From Cucumis sativus (lineage: Eukaryota > Streptophyta > Magnoliopsida > Cucurbitales > Cucurbitaceae), in assembly GCF_000004075.3 (NCBI RefSeq), contig NC_026658.2:25222075-25286074 (forward strand): a stretch of 64,000 nucleotides of DNA. Direction: 5' to 3'. The number at the start of each line of letters is the position of its first letter. The first letter of the stretch is position 1. The notes below the pieces were generated by a model. It was not told the origin of the DNA. It did no database searches and saw only the letters and a program-made list of their open reading frames with translations. Positions 1-11,396 of this stretch are shown piece by piece. A program made the translations under genes and the position numbers.

Positions 1-131
1 GAAAGAATATCGATATCAATTGAAACAGAACCAGAGAATTTGCAAAGGCAAAGGTCAGGTTTGAGGTAGATATCGTATCGTTTCGGAAGGGCAAATTTCG
101 GGAGGCGAGGTTGACCTTTGAATTGATCCAT
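1..131 (-). CDS. APM1: Aminopeptidase M1-like, second copy, 5' end only (runs off window)
   Basis: The start ATG is at 131 on the minus strand and the frame stays open to the window edge. About 43 residues are visible, beginning [20 protein letters not shown]. They differ at only a few positions from the start of the complete aminopeptidase gene at 11397-18062. This is the N-terminal beta domain of an M1-family zinc aminopeptidase; the catalytic HEXXH region would lie outside the window. The 5' flank is also duplicated, so a segment including the promoter was copied in tandem. Nothing visible breaks this copy, but whether the rest is intact cannot be judged here. Confidence 0.85.
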   Translation of the reverse strand, partial: MDQFKGQPRLPKFALPKRYDIYLKPDLCLCKFSGSVSIDIDIL

Positions 132-195
132 CGGTGAAAGAATCGGAAAATTGAAGCGGAAAATCCAAACACTGAAGCTCAAAGAAGATGAAAGA

Positions 196-204
196 GCTAT
201 TTAT
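196..204 (-). promoter_or_regulatory. TATA box of the partial aminopeptidase copy
   Basis: On the minus strand this reads TATAAATAG, about 65 bases upstream of the ATG at 131. It matches the TATA box at 18128-18136 upstream of the complete gene. In this copy, sequence unrelated to the other promoter begins immediately upstream of the box. Confidence 0.55.
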
Positions 205-430
205 ATATTCACGAGCGGCCGGAACAAAAACTGACTAATTTGTGTTTAATCTTTTGAACTTTTAATTCTTTAATTTTGTAATACTTTTCATTTCTAAATT
301 TATAAAATTGTTGTTTTTTCACATTTATTAATTTAGTATGTTTTAAAAAAAATTAATAGTTTAGTCTCTGTTTAATAATGATTTTTTTAGAGATAGTTGT
401 AAATTTAGTAATTAAATTTAAAATAATTAA

Positions 431-600
431 GTATATAGCAACATTTTAAAAAAATTGCAAATATAGCAAAAATTGTCAAATTCTATCAATAAATGATAGA
501 CACTGATAGATCATGTTGTAAAAATTGATCAATCACTAATAGATCATACGAGTCTATCAATGATACATTAAATGTTGCTATATCATTAATTATTATTTCT
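431..600. repeat. Fold-back repeat family copy (TGATAGA/TCTATCA core)
   Basis: AT-rich copy of a dispersed family in this window. The left arm contains atagcaaaaattgtcaaattc, the core alternates tgatagac and tctatcaa, and the right end carries the reverse complement of atagcaa as ttgctatat. It lies inside the 711-bp segment that distinguishes the two aminopeptidase promoters. No coding capacity is seen. Confidence 0.5.
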
Positions 601-1292
601 CAAATGGTTATTCATTACTATTACTTTTTTTTACTATTATATGACCATTTAGTTTGTATTTTTACGCATGTAATAATTTACTTTTTTTATTACAAACACA
701 TATAAATCTTAAAATGTAAAGACTATTATTATATAAGAAAATCTAAAAAGTAGATCGTTAGGAAACTAAAAAAAGCATATAGATGGTTAGACATTTAACT
801 TTGAGTTGGTATATTTTTCTTACTCGAATTTGGACTTACATTCTTGCTGGTTGAATTGTAAATTTTTAATTATAAAATAACTATAATAAGGAACATAAAA
901 TGTGTTTTTCTTTATACGTAATATGGAAACTTTTATTTTAGAAAAAGTTAGCAATATCTTTTTAGAGTATCACTTTTACATTGGTTTCTCCTATATAAAT
1001 CCTTTGGTGACTGTTCTTGTCCCTTTTCTAGGGATTGATTTCAACTTCTCATACATGATTTTAACTCAGGAGCTGTCATCTTTTTTCAACCTTCAAATTA
1101 CATTTAGGAAAAGAGAAAAAGAAAAAGCTTTCTTTTTTCTGATGATTAAATAAAATTTAAAACTTTTTTTTTTACTTAAAACATTCTACTTTAAAAGTAA
1201 ATTTTAGGATATCTATTCATATTAGTATTATTTCAAGTTTTTATATATATAACATACTAAGTAGCATAAAATTTAGGGGTTTTCGAATCATT

Positions 1293-1791
1293 TGTTGGAA
1301 AAATTAATGAGACTCAAAATCTCACACATAAGATAGATAAAATTACTTTTTTCATTGTCAACTGATTTTGAGATGAAACATCATACTATCAAATTTAACA
1401 TGGTATTAGAGCTCAGTCCAAACGGGTATTCGATTCAAGATAGATGAACCAAAGAGGTACCATCTTAGTAGATGAGATTTGAACCAAAGACCTTGAAGTT
1501 TTAAAGGTAAAATATAGTAAAAAAAGCACATTATTTAAGATATTTTGTAATTTAACACTTCAAAACTAATACTAAAATACAAAAATTGAGAATGTGAGTG
1601 GGACACATGTCCCCTAATTCGTTAATAGATCCACTTATGATCTCGAGGGTCATGTTGGAAATGTTGAAAGTTTCACATTGAAAAAACCAATGAGACTCAA
1701 AAACATCATATAAGATAGATGAGTTACATCTTTCATTGTTAATTGATTTTGAGATTGAGTTCCATACTATCAAATTTAACATCTGGCCACG
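1293..1791 (+). mobile_element. TRIM-like non-coding LTR element fossil
   Basis: Two related LTR-like ends lie about 250 bases apart: 1293-1400 (begins TGTTGG, ends TTTAACA) and 1653-1791 (begins TGTTGG, ends TTTAACA). The first is followed directly by tggtattagagc at 1401-1412, close to the tRNA-Met-type primer-binding site TGGTATCAGAGC of plant LTR elements. LTRs of about 110-140 bases, a short interior and no coding region fit a terminal-repeat retrotransposon in miniature. The LTRs have diverged clearly from each other, so it is an old, inactive copy. A related single LTR lies at 10980-11085. Confidence 0.6.
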
Positions 1792-2716
1792 ATGTTGATT
1801 AAGAAAAGGAAAAGTCTCCAAGCGGTGTTTTCTATGTTTTGAAAAATAATTACTTGGTACTCCCAAATCTATCTCCACTGCTATTAACTAATATAGTAAA
1901 CTTTGTTTACTTTAGTATGTTATGTAGAAGATAAACTTTTAACCCTTAAATTTGACACATCAAATATATTATTTTATCAAATCTATGTAGGATATATTCC
2001 CAAAGCACATAATTGGAATTTTGCTTCGACTTTTTAATTACTAATTTTATACTTTTCTATTTTCAACAAGAATATATACATATTGTTTTCCAATATATTC
2101 TTCTACCTTTTAATTAAAATTACTTTCAATTATTTCATCATTCATGTTTACAATTTGGTGTGTTGATACAACATTGAAAGCGTACGATGAACGTAATATT
2201 CGAAGAATATTTGAGAAACTCTTCAAATTTGGTTCGTACATTTGGCTTAAACAAACGCAAGCTTAATCATTATTGTAGGATTATCATGACAATTGTTGCA
2301 ATCAACTTAACTAAATACCTCAAATATATAAAGTCTTTGTGTGTACCCTAACACTCTAATGCATGAGTTTACCAACTCTCATTAGTTAATAAATTTGATT
2401 TGAGCCCTCAATTAATAATCTTGAATTAAGACATATTTAACTTTCAACGTATAATTCTCTTGACTTTCAATAATGTATAATTCTTTTTTGTTATTGAAGT
2501 TTTGATTCTAATTGCATCATTTCTTCCTTACATGACCACCATTTTTCAAATAACACAACTATTATTTTTAAATCCAATTTTAAAAAAGGAAATTAATTTT
2601 TTTTCCTTAATACTATAAATTAAGAGAAAGTATAGCAATTTAAATAATTGTTTAAATATTTTAAAACATTAAATTTTGGTGGTAGGGTTTAGGGTTTTCT
2701 TAGTTTTTTTGGAAGC
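1792..2716. other. AT-rich intergenic DNA, no feature recognised
   Basis: No open frame of gene-like composition, no RNA gene and no clear repeat was seen here beyond A/T runs. Confidence 0.5.
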
Positions 2717-3075
2717 ATAGTGAGATTTGGCTTTCAAAGTTGAAATGCCAAAACTAATTAAATTATGCTCGAAGTTGACCTTTTAATTTCCTCTAATATC
2801 CACACCAAGTAAAAAAAAAGTAGTAGTAAAAGAAGTACCCATACAATAGTTATTGTACACATACCTCTATGTTGAATTGAAATTTAGTGCAAATGGTTCA
2901 ACAACAAATCACCTTCATGTTAGTGCTTGCCATTTACAAGAAATGGTCTATAATTGATATGACAAATTTAGAGTGGGAGTAGAGTGAGATTCAACTTTCA
3001 AGGTTCAAACGTTGAAACTAATTAAATTATACTCACATTCTAATTTCCTCTATAATATCCGAACCAGTAAAAAAT
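2717..3075. repeat. Diverged direct duplication around an exon relic
   Basis: About 2717-2816 and 2991-3075 are imperfect direct repeats. Both contain gtgagatt, then ctttcaa, then aaactaattaaattat, then taatttcctct and atatcc, in the same order. Their spacing is about 274 bases. The relic of methyltransferase exon 7 lies between them, so this looks like local duplication at the 3' side of the methyltransferase gene. Confidence 0.6.
2911..2963 (-). pseudogene. Relic of coclaurine N-methyltransferase-like exon 7
   Basis: The stretch agtgcttgccatttacaag followed by aaatggtctataattgat closely matches exon 7 of the neighbouring gene (3671-3729), which encodes [11 protein letters not shown]. At least one base is missing relative to the intact exon and there are several substitutions. 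It is an isolated exon with no recognisable neighbours, about 350 bases beyond the stop codon of the intact gene, and is most likely what remains of a duplicated copy. Confidence 0.7.
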
Positions 3076-3316
3076 GCCGATGGTAGATCGTTAAATTACC
3101 TACAGGCTACAAGGTTTTGTAAAATGGTCTTAAGGGACACTTCGTGGTACCAATAATCTGACTAACAATACAAATATTGTAATAAACAGGACATATAATG
3201 GATCATATGGCTTCACCAAATCAATAGATCAAAGGAAGAAATTCAATCGTTCAAGCTCATAAAAATCGCACCTTGTTCTATGGACTCTTAAACCACAGGA
3301 GCTTTGTTGCTTTGCA

Positions 3317-6300
3317 TCACTTCTTCTTGAACAGGAAATGGCTAACCATCCATTCTTCACCATTGTTGTAACCAAATAACTCAGCCACTGCAATAAAGAA
3401 TGTTCTCCAATAAACAGTCCACTTCACAGCCGAATCCTTCCCATAAGTAGTTGCCATGATTGGTTTTATTGAAGCTATGTTCTCGTCCATTCTTTTGAGC
3501 CACTCTTCACTGCATTACATAGCATTTGTAGGGATTTCAATTAATGCATAGTAACGTTTATAAAAAACTTAAAAATACAGCAAAATTTATTAGTGATAAA
3601 CTTCATCGATGATAGAATTCTACCCGTGTATAGTATATATGTGATAATCGTTAAAGTAGTCCGGTGTTACCTTGTTTGAGAATAGTGCTTGCCATTCACA
3701 AGCCAATGGTCTACAATTGAAACGTCATCCTGCATGGAACAAGCAAAATGATACAACTCAAGTTAAAGCTTCTTGTGGGTAATTTTATTATAAAATTCTC
3801 AGTTGGACATAACACCAAGTTAGAGTGTCGGTATATTTTGATGGAATGTAAGAAATGATGACATAATTCTCAATAACAATATGGATGATCAATTTGTACC
3901 CTTTGGAGATCCTGTAATGATAGTTAGATCAAATTATGACATGTGATATACAAACACTTTACAATAGCATTGAACTATAACACAATCAAAAGAGAAGTCT
4001 GGGAGAATTAAAAGAGACTTTGTATATGTTTTGATTTATTATAGAAAAAATGTTTTTTAAGTCATGATTATTTAAACACTCTTGATAAAAATTGTTTGAA
4101 ATAAAATTGAACAAATAAAATTGTAAGGGTTCAAAAAGTAATATTAAGTGATTGTTGAACCCTTTTATCTTTTTTTTTTCTTCCAAATGACTTGTTTTCT
4201 AAATTAAACATTTGAAAAGTCAAGCAAACACATCCTTTCAAGGTCGTTTGGTTAGAAATGTCTAGAGGGGCCGGCGCCAAGATGTCATTCTCCATCCCCG
4301 ATCAATATTTCATTCTTCCTCGACATGAATTTTCCATGGGATCGGAGCGGGGATTCCCCATGAGGAATTTGTGGGGATTGGATCCCCGTCCCAAATTTGT
4401 TCCATTATTTTCTTTTTAAATAGCACTAAGGTAAGAAAATTCTAATTAGATAATTAAATATATTACAAGGTTGCTTGTTATTGTTAGTTTTACATCATAT
4501 TTGAATTTAAGGATAAATTAGTCTAATTTTGACCAAAGAAACCAAACTTTTTAGTATAAAGAAATGAACATAAATCAATTTATTTATTCACATGTATATA
4601 GTCTAAATTTAAACGTATTCACTATCTTGGCCAATAAACAATTAAATAAACTTAAATGTACTATTTATATAACAATAATAACCTAACCTTGTATAACTAT
4701 ACTAAATAAATAAAGTGTAATGGATAGGGGCAAGGTCGGAAAATACATTCCCTGTCCCCGTTCCCCTTCCCATTTAGTAGTTCATGAGAATTTTCTCGTC
4801 CCATTTAGTAGGGAATTGGACATCTCTACGTTTGGCCACCAACTTATTAAGTTGGTGTAAACAACTCGTAAACACTAAGTTTTCATATTTACCATCTTTA
4901 TCTTTTCTCTCTTTTTTCTACTTTTTACCTTTCCTGAAAAACTTCATTTTCCTTTCTATCTCTACTTTTCACATTTATTCTGCAGCTTCGACTTTCCTCT
5001 TTTTCTACTTTTTTACATTTAAGTTGAGAAACTTATCTTATAACTCTATAGCCTAGATACAAGTTTATTCACTACAACATATATTAACTCCAAATGCCCC
5101 ATTCTTTTACCCATATGCACAATTAAAAAAACTAGATGAATAAGAGATAATAGTTCTAGGGGAAAGAGGATTATCCACCTGGAAATAGAGAAGTAGATTT
5201 GAGGAAAGCATTGTACCACCTTCAAAGAAGTATCTAGTAATCCAATCATCGTCATTTACATCCTGCACAAATTTAGCCATAAAATGGTCAGCAGCATTGA
5301 ACCAAGAAGCCAGTAATTTAGGACCCTAGCAAGCTGAATCAAGCATACCTCAAAGTGATAGGCAAACACCTTGTGGCAAAAATAATGAACAAATAGGAGG
5401 CTATCCTGTTTCATCCAACCTGATATTTTCTTGAGAAGATCCTTGTAGTTCTTCATATGCTGCTTGAGTAAAAACCGATAGAACTTATACAATGTCCCAA
5501 TTTGCCTAAGAAAAATGAAACAACTACAGGAAATTAGTTACCTCAAACATTTCAATAGAAAATATTCTGTCATATTCAGCTTCCATTTCATATGTGCTTA
5601 TGTCTGCAACTATGATGTTGACATTATGCAGTTGGAGATCCCTGAAACCACATAGCAATTATCATCTACTATGGAAAAGAACTAAAAAGACACCAAACCC
5701 AACTTCGTGTTGAGTAATTAACAAATCTGAAATCAAATTCAAAGCATATGGAAGAAAACTAATTACTGGCACCGATCCTCGATGTAAGCTTTCTGCGTGA
5801 TTGAATTGCAAATTCCTGTTACCGTGCAATTCTTATACTTTTGGGCAATGTACAATGAGAGCGACCCCCAGCCACATCCAACATCAAGAACAGTGTGACC
5901 ATCCTTCAACTGTGACCTTTCACAATACATTTGTAGCATGGCATCCTCAGCATCCTCTAAAGTACTTGATTTGTCATTGAAATAGCAACAACTGCAGCAA
6001 TAGATCATGCAAGTGGATAATGAATTGTTAGAATTAAGAGAATTGAAGCTCTTTATCACGGCTTGGATTGATCTGCAAAGCTCTACCTAACAATACACAC
6101 TAGGTTTTATCAATGGAAAAGTCAAACGTTTTATGAGATAATTAACCAAAAGGGCCCGTAAGAGTCCAATCAAGGAAAATCAGTGTCGCCCTTTAGGGTG
6201 TTTGGATACCTGTACTAATATTAAAATACATTGTAATGTAATTCAAAATTTTCATGTTTGGATGGAGTGTGTGGAGCCCAAATGGTAATGTAGAACTCAT

Positions 6301-6916
6301 TTCGTTTCAACGGTTTTCAATTAACTCTATTTTTCATCGTTTTCACTTTTTCCAATTTCATTTTTTCCGCCACTACATCTACAATACATCTATACATGAC
6401 AGATAATTAAATCAGAAATTCATATCCATCTTATACGAATATCGGTGGCATGAAATAGAAACTAGATTCTTCTAATAGCTACAATAAGAATTTCCAAGTA
6501 TTTTCACTACCTGTACTTGAGATTCTTCCCCAAAACCAACTTGAAGAAGGAAGTCGGTACTTCGTAGTGTTGAGCTTTTGGCTTATCAGTCTTAATTGCT
6601 ATGGGCATTTCCCTTAAAGCTGCAGAAACAGGAAGAAATAATCGCCATGGACGACATAATATCATTTGATAACTAGTTCAATCTCTAGTAATAAACTAAA
6701 GAGAAAGAGGGAGAGATATGAGAAGTTACAGTGAACGAAATGGAGGAGTTCGGAGAGTTGAAGTTGAGAGGAAGGTTTGTAACCGGAGCGAAGACGAGAA
6801 GCGAGTAACAAACGAGTGAACGTTCTTATGATGGCGTCCGGCAACAAATTCCGTTCAAGAGAAGCTAATGCAAGATGAACAGTAGCGTCGTAGGGGATCT
6901 GAATAAGCTTCGCCAT
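3317..6916 (-). CDS. (S)-coclaurine N-methyltransferase-like SAM-dependent methyltransferase
   Basis: Eight exons give 355 codons with all phases agreeing: 6730-6916, 6511-6619, 5767-5991, 5542-5641, 5349-5459, 5179-5262, 3671-3729 and 3317-3509. The protein starts [20 protein letters not shown], carries SAM-binding motif [17 protein letters not shown] in exon 3, and ends HFLFKKK. Length and motifs match the plant coclaurine N-methyltransferase-like branch of the cyclopropane fatty acid synthase-type superfamily. In alkaloid plants such enzymes N-methylate benzylisoquinolines with S-adenosylmethionine. Most plants that lack those alkaloids keep one copy of unknown substrate, so the function here is inferred only to the reaction type. 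It is likely cytosolic; no signal peptide or membrane segment is seen. Intron 6 (3730-5178) holds a hAT-like element. Exon relics on both sides (2911-2963, 8693-8789) show that duplicate copies once existed. No broken residue was seen. Confidence 0.93.
4253..4828. mobile_element. Non-autonomous hAT-like DNA transposon in intron 6
   Basis: The left end reads TAGAAATGTC and the right end, reverse-complemented, reads TAGAGATGTC, a 9/10 terminal inverted repeat of hAT type. The flanking 8-mers cgtttggt (4245-4252) and cgtttggc (4829-4836) match at 7 of 8 positions, as expected for a hAT 8-bp target duplication. The 576-bp body has G/C-rich ends (ggggattggatccccgt, cattccctgtccccgttccc) around an AT-rich middle and no transposase frame. 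It sits in the intron between exons 6 and 7 of the methyltransferase gene and does not touch splice sites. Confidence 0.7.
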
Positions 6917-7015
6917 TTCTGGGTGGGTGAAGCTTGATCCCGAATATTACGCCACAGTTCTAACCTTCACTCTTTGGTCTCTCCGTTTTAAGCCACCGTT
7001 TTATCTCCAAGCTCG

Positions 7016-7025
7016 GCCACGTGGC
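7016..7025. promoter_or_regulatory. G-box palindrome upstream of the methyltransferase
   Basis: The perfect palindrome gccacgtggc, containing CACGTG, lies 100 bases upstream of the methyltransferase ATG at 6916. G-boxes are bound by plant bZIP and bHLH factors. Use as a promoter element here is inferred from position only. Confidence 0.4.
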
Positions 7026-8262
7026 TTAACGAAAATGGCGTCTTCTACTTCCTCATCCCATCGGCGTCATTACTAGCCTTTAACCGGTTGTTTAGTCTCT
7101 ACCACCCGCGTTCCTCGGTTAATCATCCGTTAATATTAGTAGTTGAAAATATTTAACGATAATTAATAAAAGGTAAATACTTTAATAAAAAATTCACACA
7201 AGTAGAACATTACAAAATATTATATATAATTTTTAAATAGTTTGTCAATTTATTTTTGAGATACTTATTTTAATTGATTTGTCTATATTTTAAATTAAAT
7301 CAACTAAAATATGACAAAATATCAAAGATAAAAAATCATATAAACTTATATATGTGTTTATAAACCTCTATCAAATTTAAAATTTATCATATTTAATAAT
7401 TACTTTGTGTTCATATAAAAAAATAGATAGTTTAAAAAAAAAATTCAATATCATTAAAATTTAATTTATTGTGTTGTGTTGTGATTGACAATTAAATATA
7501 TAATATTATAAATATAATAAAATTTAAATAAATTCGTAAGTCGAGTTTAAATCTTGTTTTGAATTTAAATTTTGTTATATTTATAAATTATTTAATAACT
7601 TAATTTGATTGGTGATGTATTAAGCTACGTAGCAGATAAAGCCAATGGATGGCTGTGAAAGTTCCACGTAAGTTTACGTATTTATTATGTAATAGTGGCA
7701 GAATGTCCTTTTTGTTCCTTAATATTTTAATTAGTTAACTTACTTTCTGGAATCAACTAGTTGGAAAGCATCAATTAGGTAGAAATTTCAGTGTTTGGTC
7801 AATTGTCAAATCGATAATTGGTCATTTCTAATTAAATTTTAGTTACAAATAATTAATTAAGATTTTAATGTAATTAAATGTCTCTTCTTGTTGGCCATTA
7901 GCTCTTATTATTGTTATAACCCCGTAGTTTAGAAGGTTAAATAATGAGTTTAGCCATGAAGAAAAGTATGTAATTTAATCTAATATTGTGTAATTGTCTT
8001 CGTTGTTCAATATGTAGTCTCTATAGTAATTACATTTTTACCATAACAATAATAACCCAATAATCAATTTCTATTTTAAAGTATTGTTATACACATTAAT
8101 ATTATCCTTAAAATTGGTACTCATTACGATTACCTAAAATTTTGATGTACTTTTTGTTGGGTTGGATCTCGGATTAAAAGGTTGAAAATTTTAAATCCCC
8201 TTTTTTTGGCCCTATTCAAGTTGAAAGCTTTCGCTTTCTGTGTTTGACGAAGGATCTCGTAC
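7026..8262. other. AT-rich intergenic DNA, no gene seen
   Basis: Long A/T runs and short low-complexity stretches. No gene-like frame, RNA gene or bounded element was recognised. Confidence 0.5.
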
Positions 8263-8532
8263 ATGGACAACTTTCTCAATAGCAAATGTTACGATTCGGT
8301 CTCATTTAAAGATCTTGGTATTGAACTCACTGCTTCGATGCGGGACCCCTTCTCTGACATGAATCCATGGCAAGTTGAAGGAAGTCGGGATGGCATGGTG
8401 GTCAGACCTATGAAGAATTTTTTACCTACCCAAAAGAAAGAATCAGTTCAACCCAATCCAATGCAAATTGATATATATATATTAAAAGTTAAACAATCTC
8501 ATAAGATTCGGGAGTATTTTTTTTTTGCTTAA
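8263..8532 (+). other. Unidentified open frame, possibly a gene fragment
   Basis: An ATG-started frame of 89 codons. The first half or so (MDNFLNSKCYDSVSFKDLG, then MRDPFSDMNPWQVEGSRDG) has balanced codon use and a protein-like composition. The end falls into the AT-rich stretch atatatatatta and looks non-coding. I do not recognise the sequence. No exon partner, promoter or splice site was identified. It may be a fragment of an old gene or element, or chance; it lies about 160 bases from the relic of methyltransferase exon 8. Confidence 0.2.
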
Positions 8533-8692
8533 CTTGATATTGATTGATTTATGCTTGATGATTTATATTATAAATATTTTTTTAAAAAAATTAATTTGAA
8601 TCGACAATTCAACTAACTCGAAAATATAGATTGAATTAAAAATGTTTTTTATTCGATCCATTTACATTCCTAAATAAAGGGTTGCTCTATTG

Positions 8693-8789
8693 ATTTCTTC
8701 GTGAATAGAAAATGGCTAATACATAAGTAGTCACCATTATGTGTTCTATTGAAATTATATTATTGTCCATTTTTCTCAGCCATTTTCCA
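8693..8789 (-). pseudogene. Relic of coclaurine N-methyltransferase-like exon 8
   Basis: Read on the minus strand, an AG acceptor is followed by codons for WLRKMDNNIISIEHIMVTTY, matching [20 protein letters not shown] in exon 8 (3317-3509) of the intact gene. It then jumps to a diverged SHFLFKKK-like end. About 100 bases encoding the middle of the exon ([16 protein letters not shown] onward) are missing. It is a decayed single-exon remnant about 1.8 kb upstream of the intact gene's start. Confidence 0.75.
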
Positions 8790-8802
8790 CTGCAATAATG
8801 AC

Positions 8803-10797
<1,995 letters not shown>

Positions 10798-10979
10798 GGT
10801 AATTCTTTTACTTGGATCAGTATTATTCCAATTTATTTAAATGACCATTTTAAACTATGGAATTAGTTCACCAAACTTCTTTCAACTTGAACATTGCAGA
10901 TGCTCAGAGATTATCAATGAAACAAAATTTTTAAAATTTTTTAGTAAAGAAAAAAGAAGAGTATGGGATAGATGCAACT

Positions 10980-11085
10980 TGTTGAACTTGATAGTATGGG
11001 GTTCCATCTCAAAACCAATTGGCAATTAGAGGAGCCCACCTATGGAGTATGAGTCCCCTTGGTTTTTCCAATGTGAGACTCAACA
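10980..11085 (-). mobile_element. Solo short LTR fossil, same family as 1293-1791
   Basis: On the minus strand the 106 bases begin TGTTGAGTCTCACATTGG and end AAGTTCAACA, giving matched TGTTGA/TCAACA ends. The interior includes ttggttttgagatgga and ccatactatcaa, shared with the LTR-like ends at 1293-1400 and 1653-1791. No internal region or second LTR is beside it, so it is likely a solo LTR left by recombination. It lies between the kinase pseudogene and the aminopeptidase 3' end. Confidence 0.55.
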
Positions 11086-11396
11086 TCTCCAATACAACCT
11101 TCCCCTATATAAAATAAGGTATAGTCTAAAGGAAAAGGAGAACTAGAAGTAGAGCGTACAATTTTCCTCAAATAAACATCCTGGCTTTATCTTCAATTAT
11201 TTTATTAGTGCGACCAAAGTGAAGCCTATTTTCTAGGGGCAAGCAGACAAAGACGAAAGAAAAGGGATGATTATTCTTTGTTCCTACTTTATTATGGGGT
11301 GGGGAATTTTGTTGTTCATTCATTCATAAATCTAACAGAATAAACGGTTACATTACCAGTAGCCTTATCTCCAAAGATGCTTCATATTCAGAAAAT

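Larger units (their letters stand above)
1..1131. repeat. Duplicated aminopeptidase promoter block, interrupted by a 711-bp segment
   Basis: Positions 1-205 align with about 17934-18135, and 917-1131 align with about 18138-18353. Together they cover the first exon start and upstream promoter of the aminopeptidase gene. The 711 bases between are absent from the other copy. The hexamer tttata occurs at both borders (200-205 and 911-916). Similarity ends near 1131 at an A-rich tract and agcttt; the NSUN5-like first exon that follows in the other copy is not present here. The arrangement indicates a tandem duplication with later local rearrangement. Confidence 0.8.

Noticed and set aside
6194-6420. 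MITE-like start gggtgtttggatacc in methyltransferase intron 2, with similar phrases near 35935 and 46420
   Set aside because: A matching right terminus and target duplication could not be found for any of the three, so borders could not be set.
8157-8480. Possible inverted ends gttgggttggat and caacccaatccaa bordering an open frame
   Set aside because: The two ends are similar but offset and do not form a clean terminal inverted repeat, and no target duplication was found.
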